Made by a program: the position numbers and the translations under genes. 17,164 nt of DNA from Deltaproteobacteria bacterium (GTDB lineage: Bacteria > Desulfobacterota > Binatia > Bin18): the NCBI GenBank assembly GCA_016200595.1, contig JACQEL010000227.1:1-17164 (forward strand), written 5' to 3'. A model generated the notes under the pieces. It saw only the letters and a list, made by a program, of their open reading frames with translations. It ran no database searches and had not been told where the DNA came from. Of the stretch, positions 8,101 to 15,700 are shown piece by piece. The stretch's first letter is position 1. Each line of letters starts with the position of its first letter.

Positions 8101-8786
8101 CTCATCCCTTTAGCCTGGCTTTTGCCCTGCATTACGCTGCCTTGGTCCATCGGTTCCGTCGGGAGGTGCCACTGACCCACGAGCGGGCAGAGGCGTTGCT
8201 GGCGCTTGCTCGCGAGTATGAGTTTTCGCTCTGGTTGGCGTGGGGGACGATTCCGTGGGGCTGGGTGTTGGCCGAGCAGGGGCGAGGAGAAGAGGGGGTT
8301 GCCCAGCTCCGCCAAGGCCTGGTCGCCTCGCGGGCCACAGGGGCAGAGCTGTGGCGGCCGCTGTTTCTTACCACACAGGCCGAGGTGCATGGGAAAGTAG
8401 GACAGGCCGCAGAGGGGCTGAGTGTGGTGGCTGAGGCGCTGGCTGCGGTGGACAAAACCGGGGAGCGGTTCAACGAGGCGGAGCTGTATCGGCTGAAAGG
8501 GCAGCTAACGCTGCAAAAGTCCGGCGTCCGAAGTCCGGCGTCCGAGGTCGAAGAAGAAGTGGAAGAGTGTTTTCGGAAGGCCATTAAGATCGCGCAACGT
8601 CAGCAAGCGAAGTCGCTGGAGCTGCGGGCGGCGACGAGCCTCACTCGCCTCTGGCAGCAACAAGGCAAAAAAGCCGAGGCTCGACAGATGCTCGCCGAGA
8701 TCTACGACTGGTTCACCGAAGGGTTTGACACCAAGGATTTGCAAGAGGCCAAGGCATTGTTGGATGAGCTAGCGGAGGGCGTGTGA
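5187..8786 (+). CDS. Cyclase A: class III nucleotidyl cyclase / STAND ATPase / TPR protein
   Basis: Predicted cytoplasmic signalling protein of 1199 aa; ligand and output are unknown. Order: an uncharacterised N-terminal domain (1-60, possibly a small helical or winged fold); a repeat-derived linker (62-121); a class III cyclase domain (about 150-330); a STAND/AAA ATPase (from FVGRQGEL at 351) with Walker A GEPGVGKS at 380-387 and Walker B LILLFEDLHW with Glu508-Asp509; then TPR-like helices to the end (about 745-1199). Both cyclase metal Asp residues are present (Asp158, Asp202), as is the transition-state Arg284, but the Asn four residues before it is Gly280. The purine-recognition positions are Gln198 and Thr273 instead of Lys and Asp, so activity and substrate are uncertain. 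No signal peptide or membrane helix is seen. The stop overlaps the start of B by 4 nt. Repeats sit inside the frame at 5385-5560, 7023-7050 and 8519-8546. Confidence 0.93.
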   Translation: MTFEETLGQVRELLEREGRVAYRVLKRRFTLDDEYIEDLKADLIDAKQIAVDEDGKVLVWRGAGERGETGERRNGETGETNLRSSVQHLESKDRAPTPNTQHLTPRLRTSDFGPRTSDFPGFWTPAHLAERIRAEQAAREARGATDGERKIITALFADIKGSMALMEDLDPEEARRLIDPALQLMMDAVHRYEGYVAQSTGDGIFAFFGAPLAHEDHPQRALYAALRMQEEIGTYADTLRLAGRAPVEIRVGVNTGEVVLRSIRKDDLHTEYTPIGHSTGLAARMEGLAKAGSIVVSEHTHKLTAGYFTFKALGAAHVKGVSEPLNIYEVLGVGPLRTRLQVATRRGLVRFVGRQGELAQMKKALEQATAGHGQIVGVMGEPGVGKSRLFYEFKVLSQTGCLVLETFSVSHGKAYPYLPLIDLLKNYFQLTLQDDERKLREKITGKVLTLDRSLEDTLSYLFFLLGLAEPTSALPHMDPQIRKRRTLEAIKRLLVRESLNQPLILLFEDLHWLDAETQAFLTLLSESVASARIVLLVNYRPEYRHEWGSKTYYTQLRLDPLEPEDARELLTALIGDDPALQPLKRFILEKTEGNPFFMEEIVQALAEQGVLSVGAHSGAPLLARPLTDLHLPPTVQGVLASRIDRLPPEEKALLQTLAVIGKEFSLSLLQQVAERPEDELQQRLAHLQAAEFIYEQPASPEVAYIFKHALTQEVAYTSVLIERRKIVHERTAQAIESLFHSRVEDFYGDLAHHYSRSDNTPKAIDYLRRAGQQAGQRSAHAEAISHLTGALELLKTLPDTPERAQQELTLQVTLGPAWIATKGHAAPEVERTYTRALELCRQMGETPQLFPVLFGLRTFYYVGGALPTARELGEQLLSLAQSTQDPALLLEAHRALGATLSSLGELVLVRTHLEQGLALYDPQQHRSHASLYGQDPGVVCLSLGAWVLWLLGYPDQALRRGQEALTLAQEISHPFSLAFALHYAALVHRFRREVPLTHERAEALLALAREYEFSLWLAWGTIPWGWVLAEQGRGEEGVAQLRQGLVASRATGAELWRPLFLTTQAEVHGKVGQAAEGLSVVAEALAAVDKTGERFNEAELYRLKGQLTLQKSGVRSPASEVEEEVEECFRKAIKIAQRQQAKSLELRAATSLTRLWQQQGKKAEARQMLAEIYDWFTEGFDTKDLQEAKALLDELAEGV
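5385..5425 (+). repeat. Octanucleotide array in the linker of cyclase A
   Basis: Four tandem 8-nt units GGCGAAAC, GGGGGAAC, GGCGAAAT, GGGGAAAC (5385-5416), followed by a nine-base variant GGGAGAAAC. They are translated as a Gly/Glu/Thr/Arg-rich linker between the N-terminal domain and the cyclase domain. The same kind of array lies at the matching place in C (12903-12934), with a two-unit vestige in B (8964-8979). Confidence 0.75.
5509..5560 (+). repeat. Heptanucleotide GGACNNN array in the linker of cyclase A
   Basis: Five contiguous 7-nt units (GGACTTC twice, GGACCTC twice, GGACTTT; 5509-5543), a three-base gap, then GGATTCT and GGACTCC (5547-5560). Translated as Arg-Thr-Ser-Asp-Phe-type repeats directly before the cyclase domain. 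Seven is not a multiple of three, so gain or loss of one unit would shift the frame. Confidence 0.85.
7023..7050. repeat. 28-nt palindrome inside cyclase A
   Basis: Arms GTAGGGGCGCAC and GTGCGCCCTTAT around the loop AGCG. Ten of twelve arm positions pair by Watson-Crick and two by G-T. It begins at a codon boundary (residue 613) and is translated VGAHSGAPL, between the ATPase core and the conserved LPPTVQGVLA segment. Confidence 0.8.
8519..8546 (+). repeat. Heptanucleotide GTCCGNN array near the 3' end of cyclase A
   Basis: Four 7-nt units (GTCCGGC, GTCCGAA, GTCCGGC, GTCCGAG). This is the reverse complement type of the GGACNNN unit in the linker of the same gene. Translated in frame as SGVRSPASEV, between the KGQLTLQ segment and the last TPR-like helices. 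Confidence 0.8.
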
Positions 8787-11700
8787 AGTTCTCTGACCTC
8801 GTCACCCAAGCCAGTGCCCTGCTCAAAGCGAAGGGGCGCGTTTCCTCCCGGATGCTGAGGCGCGAGTTTGCGCTGGATGAGGAGACCCTCCAAGACCTGA
8901 AGTTCGAGCTTGTTCATACAGACCGCCTGGCGAAAGAAGAGGAGGGCGAGATCTTAGTGTGGGCGGGAAATGGGGGAACGACTCCAGTCCTCACGCAAGC
9001 CGCGTTCCCACCACCACCTCAATCCCCCGCCACCTACACGCCCCCGCATCTTGCCGAACGCATCCGGGCCGAACAAGCGGCGCTGGAAGCGCGCGGCGCA
9101 AGGGAGGGTGAGCGCAAAACCATCACGGCCTTGTTTGCCGATCTCAAAGGCTCGACCGCGTTAATTGAAGGATTCGATCCTGAAGAAGCGCGGGCAATTA
9201 TTGACCCGGCACTGCAACTCATGATGGACGCCGTGCATCGCTATGAGGGCTATGTGGCGCAAGCGTTGGGGGATGGCATCTTTGCCCTGTTCGGCGCCCC
9301 GATTGCCCACGAGGATCATCCCCAGCGGGCACTCTTTGCCGCCCTGCGCATGCAGGAGGAGCTGCGGCGCTACGGCGACCAGATGCGCCTCAAACATGGG
9401 GTGCCGTTGGCGATGCGCGTCGGGGTGAATACCGGCGAAGTGGTGGTGCGCTCGATCCGTAAAGATGATCTGCATACCGACTACGTGCCAGTAGGGCACT
9501 CGACGAACCTGGCGGCGCGCATGGAGCAGATGGCAACGCCCGGCTCGATTCTGATGACGGAGTACACCCGGAAATTAGTCGAAGGCTATTTTGAGCTGAA
9601 AGCATTGGGGGCGGCGGAGATCAAAGGAGTAGAAGTCCCGCTCAACGTGTACGAAGTCCTTGGGATAGGACCGTTACGCACACGGCTGCAAGTCGCAACC
9701 CGGCGGGGTCTGACGCGCTTTGTCGGACGGCAGAGTGAACTGGAGCAGATGCGCAAAGCGTTGGACCAAGCTAAGGCTGGGCATGGACAAATCGTGGGCG
9801 TGATGGGCGAGCCGGGGTTAGGCAAGTCGCGGCTGTTCTACGAATTCAAACTCCTCTGCGTGAGTGGCTGTCTAGTGCTCGAAGCCTACTCCGTCTCGTA
9901 TGGCAAAGCGTCCCCGTATCTGCCGCTCCTTGAACTGCTCAAAAGTTACTTTCAGTTGCAGCCGCAGGACGATGCCCGCACGCGACGGCAGAAAGTTATT
10001 GGCAAAGTGCTGGAGTTAGACCGCACCCTCGAAGACACCTTGCCCTACCTATATGCCCTGCTCGGCGTGGAAGAACAGCCCTCCTCGTTGCAGCAGATGG
10101 ACCCGCAGATTCGGCGGCAGCGGACGTTTGACGCTCTCAAGAAGCTTTTCCTCCGGGAGAGTCTCAACCAGCCGCTGATCCTGATCTTTGAAGACCTGCA
10201 CTGGATTGATGCGGAGACGCAAGGCTTTCTGGAGGTATGTAGTGAGAGCGTGGCCAGCGCCAGACTGCTGCTCTTGACCAACTATCGCCCCGAGTATCGC
10301 CCCGAGTGGGGACAGAAGACCTATTACACACAGGTACGCTTGGCGCCGTTAGGCAGAGCCGAAGCCGAGGAATTTCTGGAGGCGTTGTTGGGGGCGGCGC
10401 CTGCGGCCACAGTGGGAGCGGCCTCGGGCCGCTCGGGCGGCGTCCCGCCGCCCCCACTCTCCGCCCTCAAGCAACTGATCCTGGCGAAGACCGAAGGCAC
10501 GCCCTTTTTCATGGAAGAGATCGTCCAAGAGTTGGTGGAACAGGGAGTGCTTCAGCAAGACTCTTCCGTCGGGTGGGTCACGACCCACCCGACGACTGCG
10601 CTGCAACTGCCCCCCACCGTACAAGGCGTGCTGGCGGCCCGCATCGACCGACTGACCGCCGAGGAGAAAGATCTCTTGCACCAATTGGCCGTCATGGGGC
10701 GCCAGTTCCCGCTGAGCTTAGTGCGCCAGGTGGTTCCCCAGCCAGAAGAGGCGCTCTACCGCCTCCTCGCCTCACTACAGCGCAAAGAGTTTCTCTACGA
10801 GCAGCCAGCCTTTCCGGAGGTCGAGTATAGCTTCAAACATGCCCTGACGCAGGAGGTCGCCTACGGCACGGTGCTGCACGAGCGGCGCAAAGCCTTGCAT
10901 GAGCGCACGGCGCAGGCAATGGAAGCACTCTACCGCGCCACCCTGGATGAGCATTACAGCGATTTGGCGCATCACTACACCCGCAGTGGCAATACGGAGA
11001 AAGCCGTCGAGTACCTGCACCTGGCTGGGCAACAGGCGGTCCAACGCTCGGCCAATGAAGAGGCGATCACTCATCTGACGACCGCCTTAGAGCTGCTCAC
11101 AACGTTGCCCGACACCCGCGAGCGCAGCCAGCAAGAATTCGCCCTGCAAATCACTTTGGGCGCGCCGCTGATAGCCACCAAAGGCTTTGCCGCCCCGGAA
11201 GTGGGGAAAGCCTACACCCGGGCGCGCGAGCTGTGTCAACAAGTGGGGGAGCCCTCTCAGCTCTTCCCTGTGCTGCATGGACTGTGGAGCTTTTACGTGA
11301 CGGGGGGAGAGCTCAAAGCAGCGCGCGAGCTGGGGGAGCAGCTCCTCAGCTTCGCGCAGAGATCGCAAGACTCGACTCTCCTTTTGGAGGCTCACCGAGC
11401 GCTGGGGGAGACCTTCTTCTGGCCGGGAGAGTTGGTCGCGGCTCGCGAGTATACAGAGCAGGGCATTGCCCTCTACGATTCGCGACAGCATCGCTCCCTA
11501 GCCTTTCTCTATGCAGAGGATCCTGGGGTGGTGTGCCGGGTCTTTGCGGCCTATGTTCTGTGGCTTCTTGGCTATCCGAACCAAGGTCTCAAGAGAAGCT
11601 ACGAGGCTCTCACCTTGGCCCGAGGGCTGTCTCACCCCCATAGTCTGGCTGTGGCCCTGGGCTCGGTTGCTTGGCTCCATCAGTTCCGCCGGGAAGGGCA

Positions 11701-12226
11701 ACTGACCCAACAGCAGGCAGAGGCAACGGTTGCGCTCTCTGCCGAGCAAGGGTTTCCGTTCTGGTTGGCGTTTGGGACCACCATGCAGGGCTGGGCACTA
11801 ATTGAGCAGGGGCGGATAGAGGAAGGGATTACGCAAATATGTCAGGGCATGACCGCCTCCCAGGCCACGGGGGCAGAGCTGCTTCGAGCGTTTTTCCTCG
11901 CCCTGCTGGCCGAGGCGTATGGGAAAGCGGGGCAGGCAGAGGAGGGGCTGGCCACCCTCGCCGAGGCGCTGACGGTGGTGGACAAAAGCGGAGAGCGTTT
12001 TTACGAGGCGGAACTGTACCGGCTGAAAGGAACGCTCACGCTAAAACAGTCCGGAGTCCGAAGTCCGAGGTCCGAAGTCCCCAACACCCAGTCCCCAACA
12101 CCCAGCCCCCAAGCGGAGGCGGAAGCCGAAGCGCAGATGTTGGCGGAGGTATACAACTGGTTCACCGAAGGCTTCGACACGAAGGACTTGCAAGAGGCCA
12201 AGGCATTGTTGACAGAGTTGAGTTAA
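8783..12226 (+). CDS. Cyclase B: class III nucleotidyl cyclase / STAND ATPase / TPR protein
   Basis: Paralogue of A, 1147 aa, same domain order. Cyclase metal residues are Asp120 and Asp164; transition-state Asn242 and Arg246 are both present. Gln160 and Val235 occupy the purine-recognition positions. The ATPase has Walker A GEPGLGKS (342-349) and Glu470-Asp471 in Walker B. The GTG start overlaps the TGA of A as GTGA, with GGAGGG three bases upstream, and the N-terminus aligns with A and C; translation is probably coupled to A. Two insertions interrupt the ATPase region (10412-10457 and 10567-10594). Near the C-terminus about 45 residues found in A and C (a helical, TPR-like segment) are missing and replaced by a short Pro/Ser/Glu/Ala run, but the family ending WFTEGFDTKDLQEAKALL is intact. 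Its TPR half resembles A more, its cyclase half C more. Confidence 0.92.
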   Translation: MKFSDLVTQASALLKAKGRVSSRMLRREFALDEETLQDLKFELVHTDRLAKEEEGEILVWAGNGGTTPVLTQAAFPPPPQSPATYTPPHLAERIRAEQAALEARGAREGERKTITALFADLKGSTALIEGFDPEEARAIIDPALQLMMDAVHRYEGYVAQALGDGIFALFGAPIAHEDHPQRALFAALRMQEELRRYGDQMRLKHGVPLAMRVGVNTGEVVVRSIRKDDLHTDYVPVGHSTNLAARMEQMATPGSILMTEYTRKLVEGYFELKALGAAEIKGVEVPLNVYEVLGIGPLRTRLQVATRRGLTRFVGRQSELEQMRKALDQAKAGHGQIVGVMGEPGLGKSRLFYEFKLLCVSGCLVLEAYSVSYGKASPYLPLLELLKSYFQLQPQDDARTRRQKVIGKVLELDRTLEDTLPYLYALLGVEEQPSSLQQMDPQIRRQRTFDALKKLFLRESLNQPLILIFEDLHWIDAETQGFLEVCSESVASARLLLLTNYRPEYRPEWGQKTYYTQVRLAPLGRAEAEEFLEALLGAAPAATVGAASGRSGGVPPPPLSALKQLILAKTEGTPFFMEEIVQELVEQGVLQQDSSVGWVTTHPTTALQLPPTVQGVLAARIDRLTAEEKDLLHQLAVMGRQFPLSLVRQVVPQPEEALYRLLASLQRKEFLYEQPAFPEVEYSFKHALTQEVAYGTVLHERRKALHERTAQAMEALYRATLDEHYSDLAHHYTRSGNTEKAVEYLHLAGQQAVQRSANEEAITHLTTALELLTTLPDTRERSQQEFALQITLGAPLIATKGFAAPEVGKAYTRARELCQQVGEPSQLFPVLHGLWSFYVTGGELKAARELGEQLLSFAQRSQDSTLLLEAHRALGETFFWPGELVAAREYTEQGIALYDSRQHRSLAFLYAEDPGVVCRVFAAYVLWLLGYPNQGLKRSYEALTLARGLSHPHSLAVALGSVAWLHQFRREGQLTQQQAEATVALSAEQGFPFWLAFGTTMQGWALIEQGRIEEGITQICQGMTASQATGAELLRAFFLALLAEAYGKAGQAEEGLATLAEALTVVDKSGERFYEAELYRLKGTLTLKQSGVRSPRSEVPNTQSPTPSPQAEAEAEAQMLAEVYNWFTEGFDTKDLQEAKALLTELS
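8964..8979 (+). repeat. Two-unit octanucleotide vestige in the linker of cyclase B
   Basis: CGGGAAAT followed by GGGGGAAC, matching the 8-nt units at the same linker position in A and C. The rest of the B linker is a short Pro-rich stretch without the heptanucleotide array. Confidence 0.5.
10412..10457. repeat. GC-rich palindromic insertion inside cyclase B
   Basis: Outer arms GTGGGAGCGGC and GCCGCCCCCAC match at 10 of 11 positions. Inside are two perfect 8-bp hairpins, GAGCGGCC-TCG-GGCCGCTC and GGGCGGCG-TCC-CGCCGCCC. It is translated as an Ala/Gly/Pro-rich loop (about residues 543-558) that A and C lack at the matching place, just before the conserved LK..IL.KTEG motif. Confidence 0.75.
10567..10594. 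repeat. 28-nt palindrome inside cyclase B
   Basis: Perfect 13-bp arms CGTCGGGTGGGTC and GACCCACCCGACG with a two-base loop. It is translated around VGWVTTHPT. It occupies the same protein position as the palindromes at 7023 in A and 14508 in C, but with a different sequence and reading phase. Confidence 0.85.
12049..12104 (+). repeat. Heptanucleotide and 14-nt arrays near the 3' end of cyclase B
   Basis: Four 7-nt units (GTCCGGA, GTCCGAA, GTCCGAG, GTCCGAA; 12049-12076) followed by two exact copies of GTCCCCAACACCCA (12077-12104). The array replaces sequence at the same C-terminal site as the arrays of A and C. The helical segment that follows the array in A and C is absent here. Confidence 0.85.
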
Positions 12227-12236
12227 TGCCAAACCG

Positions 12237-12344
12237 CTATTTGTGTTCTGGTCGAGGGGGAACCTTAGGTTCGTTGCCAACTCCAGAGAGGAAAAAGAGG
12301 ATGACCAAGCCGATGAAAAACAACACAGCAAATGCTCCAGCCAT
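12237..12344 (-). CDS. Small single-span membrane protein (35 aa)
   Basis: Not a recognised family. ATG at 12344 with a well-placed GGAGG five bases upstream. The first 20 residues (MAGAFAVLFFIGLVILFFLS) form a strong hydrophobic segment, and the tail GNEPKVPPRPEHK is polar and basic. Probably an inner-membrane microprotein. It starts 19 nt after the stop of the 80-aa gene on the same strand, suggesting a two-gene transcript. It ends 10 nt from the stop of cyclase B (convergent). Its short length makes the call uncertain; the ribosome site and clean hydrophobic pattern support it. Confidence 0.5.
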   Translation of the reverse strand: MAGAFAVLFFIGLVILFFLSGVGNEPKVPPRPEHK

Positions 12345-12363
12345 ACAAACCTCCGCAGACACT

Positions 12364-12606
12364 TTACGGTTCACGGCCCAAACGGTGTGCAATCAACGTA
12401 CACAGCAGTCCGGCGAACCCGGCCAAGAGGCCAAACACCAGACTGACGGCTCCTCCTTTTGCCAAGCCCGCAATAAAACCGCCAGGAAAGAGCAGCAAGG
12501 AAGTTTTCCAGAAATAGTCGCGCCAGTCTTTGATCTGGGTGGGGCTCATCTCCGTCATCTGTTTATCGATCTCTTGGTTGAGCCGTATTACCCACCGGCG
12601 GATCAT
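12364..12606 (-). CDS. Small hypothetical membrane protein (80 aa)
   Basis: Not recognised. An amphipathic, charged N-terminus (about 1-30, including SPTQIKDWRDYFW) is followed by two hydrophobic stretches, about 34-48 and 52-74, rich in Gly, Ala, Leu and Phe and separated by Lys-Gly-Gly. The C-terminus is basic (AHRLGREP). This looks like a helical hairpin in the membrane. ATG at 12606 has only a weak AGG eight bases upstream; Met18 is an alternative start. It lies antisense between cyclases B and C, followed by the 35-aa membrane ORF. Its start is 98 nt from that of cyclase C, so the two would share a divergent promoter region. A role connected with the cyclases is only a guess from position. 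Confidence 0.5.
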   Translation of the reverse strand: MIRRWVIRLNQEIDKQMTEMSPTQIKDWRDYFWKTSLLLFPGGFIAGLAKGGAVSLVFGLLAGFAGLLCTLIAHRLGREP

Positions 12607-12704
12607 ACAGGAAACCTAACCGATCCTTCGGACAAAAGCCAGTCACGGCTGCATCGGGGCCAATAAGGCGGACAATCTTGCCTGATCTCGGCAGAGGATA
12701 GCCT

Positions 12705-15700
12705 ATGACGTTTGACGAGATTCTCACCCAAGTCCTCACGCTCCTGCAGCGTGACAGGCGTATCTCGTACCGGGCACTGAAGGTGCGGTTCAACCTCGAC
12801 GACGAGTATCTTGAAGGGCTTAAGGATGAACTCATCGAGGCTCGGCAAGTCGCGATCGATGAACGTGGCAAAGTGTTGGTGTGGACGGGTGCGGGCTCAG
12901 AGGGCGAAAAGGGGAAATGGGGAAATAGCGAAACAGAGAGTGAAACGGCGAGGGGACGAAAGGACGAAAGGGAAGCAACCGTCGGACATCGGACGTCGGA
13001 CCCCGGACGCTGGACTCCCCCGCACTTGGCCGAGCGCATCCGGGCTGAGCAGGCGGCCCTGGAAGCTAGAGGCGTCCCGGACGGTGAGCGCAAGACGATT
13101 ACCGCCCTCTTTGCTGATCTCAAAGGCTCGACCGCGTTAATCGAAGGGCTCGACCCGGAAGAGGCGGGGGCCCTCATCGACCCGGCGTTGCAACTAATGA
13201 TGGAGGCCGTGCATCGCTATGAAGGTTACGTCGCTCAAGCCCTGGGCGATGGCATCTTTGCCTTGTTCGGGGCACCGATTGCCCACGAGGATCATCCCCA
13301 GCGGGCGCTCTATGCCGCCTTGCGTATGCAAGAGGAGATGCGCCGCTATGCCGACACGCTCCGGGGCAAAGGTCACCCGCCGCTGTTGATGCGCGTGGGC
13401 GTCAATACCGGCGAGGTGGTGGTGCGCTCCATCCGCAAAGATGACCTGCATGCCGACTACGTGCCCGTCGGCCATTCCACCAACCTCGCAGCCCGCATGG
13501 AGCAATTGGCCGCACCCGGGTCGATTCTCGTGACCACCTACACGCAGCGACTCACCGACGGTTACTTTGTCTTCAAAGACCTGGGCAAGACGCAGATCAA
13601 AGGAGTCGAGGAACCCCTCAACGTCTACGAAGTGCTGGGCACGGGCCCTTTGCGCACGCGCTTACAAGTCTCCGCCCGGCGGGGGCTGACCCGGTTTGTT
13701 GGGCGACAGCGCGAGCTGGAGCAACTGAAAATCGCCTTAGAGCAGGCCAAGGCCGGGCATGGGCAGATTGTCGGTGTGATGGGAGAGCCGGGGCTGGGCA
13801 AGTCCCGGTTATTCTATGAATTTGTAGGGGCGAGGCATGCCTCGCCCCTACTCGCACACGGCTGCCTGGTACTCGAAGCCTACTCCGTCTCCCACGGCAA
13901 AGCTGCGCCCTATCTGCCGCTGATCGAACTGCTGAAAGCGTACTTTCAGATTCAACTCCAGGATGATGAACGGACGCGACGGGAGCGGGTGATTGGGAAA
14001 GTCTTGGGCCTCGATCGCAGCCTGGAAGAGACGCTGCCCTATCTGTTTGCGTTACTGGGTATCGACGAGCAGCAAGCGAGCCTGTCCCAAATGGACCCCC
14101 AGATTCGCCGACGGCGCACGTTTGAGGCGCTCAAGAAGATCTTCCTGCGCGAGAGTCTCAATCAGCCGCTGATCCTGGTCTTTGAAGACTTGCACTGGAT
14201 CGACACCGAGACCCAAGGTTTTCTCGACGTACTGAGTGAGAGTGTCGCCTCGGCCAAGGTCCTGCTGCTGGTGAACTATCGTCCCGAATACCGCCACGAG
14301 TGGGGACAGAAGACCTACTACACCCAACTGCGGCTCGCGCCGCTTGGCAAGGCAGAGGCGGAAGAGCTGCTCACCTTCCTGCTCGGCGCTGACCCGAGCC
14401 TCACCACATTAAAGCAGCAGATCTTAGCCAAGACCGAAGGCACGCCGTTTTTCATGGAGGAGGTGGTGCAGGAATTATTTGAGCAGGCCGTGTTGGGCCG
14501 CGACGGTGTAGAGACGCGACATGTCGCGTCTCTACCAGCGGCTCTGCATATTCCCACCACCGTGCAAGGCGTGCTGGCCGCGCGCATTGACCGCTTAATG
14601 CCAGAAGAAAAAGCGTTACTCCAGCAGCTCGCGGTGATCGGTCGTGAGTTCCCGCTGAGTCTGATCCGCCAGGTGATCACCCAGCCCGAAGACGAACTGT
14701 ATCGCCTCCTGGCCTCCCTCCAGCGCAAAGAGTTTCTCTACGAGCAGCCCGCGTTCCCAGAAGTCGAGTACATTTTCAAGCACGCGCTCACCCAAGAAGT
14801 CGCGTACAACTCCGTGTTGCAGGAGCGGCGCAAGGTCCTGCATGAGCTAACGGCGCAAGCGCTGGAAGTCCTCTACCGCACCAGTCTCGAAGACCACTAC
14901 AGCGCCTTGGCGCACCATTACAGTCGGAGTGGGAATGCCGCAAAGGCCGTGGAGTACCTCGGCCTGGCAGGACAGCAAGCAGCGCGGCAGTCAGCAAACG
15001 CGGAAGCCATGAGCCACCTCACTGCGGCTCTTGAATTGTTCAAGACCCTGCCGGACACCGCCGCCCGAGCCCGCCAAGAACTCACCCTCCACCTTAGTCT
15101 TGGTGCGTCGTTGATGGCCACGAAGGGGTATAGTGCCGCCGAAGTGGAACAGACCTACACCCGCGCGCAGGAGCTGTGCCTGCAGGTGGGGGAGCCGCTC
15201 CAGGTCGCGCAAGTCCTGTTTGGGCGGTGGGTATTTAACGTTGCGCGAGGGAATCACACCGCGTCGCTCGCCCTCGGAGAACAGTTCCTCACCGTCGCCC
15301 ACAGACACCAGGATGCCACCCTGTCCCTCGTGGTCCATGCAGTAGTGGGGGGAACCTTGCTCTGGCGCGGAGAGTTCGCCCCCGCGCAAGCGCATCTTGA
15401 CCAAGCTGGGACTTTCTACAACCCTGAGCACCACCGCGACCTAGCCTACCATATGGGACAAGACCCAGGGTCAATGGTGCTGGTCTATGCGGCGGAGACC
15501 CTCTGGTGTCGTGGTTACCCAGACCAAGCCCTGGAGCGAGTCCGTCACGGGCTCTCCGTTGCTCAAGCCTTATCGCATCCCTTCAGCTTGGCGGAGGCGC
15601 TGGGTGCTGTTGCCCGCGTGCATCTGTTCCGCCGAGAAGGGCAAGACGCCCAAGCCCAGGCGGAGGCGTTACTGACCCTCGCTCACGAGCACGGGTTTCC

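Noticed and set aside
11839..12666. Plus-strand open frame of 275 codons across the end of cyclase B
   Set aside because: Out-of-frame shadow of B running into the intergenic region, with Gly/Arg-rich non-protein-like composition and no start signal.
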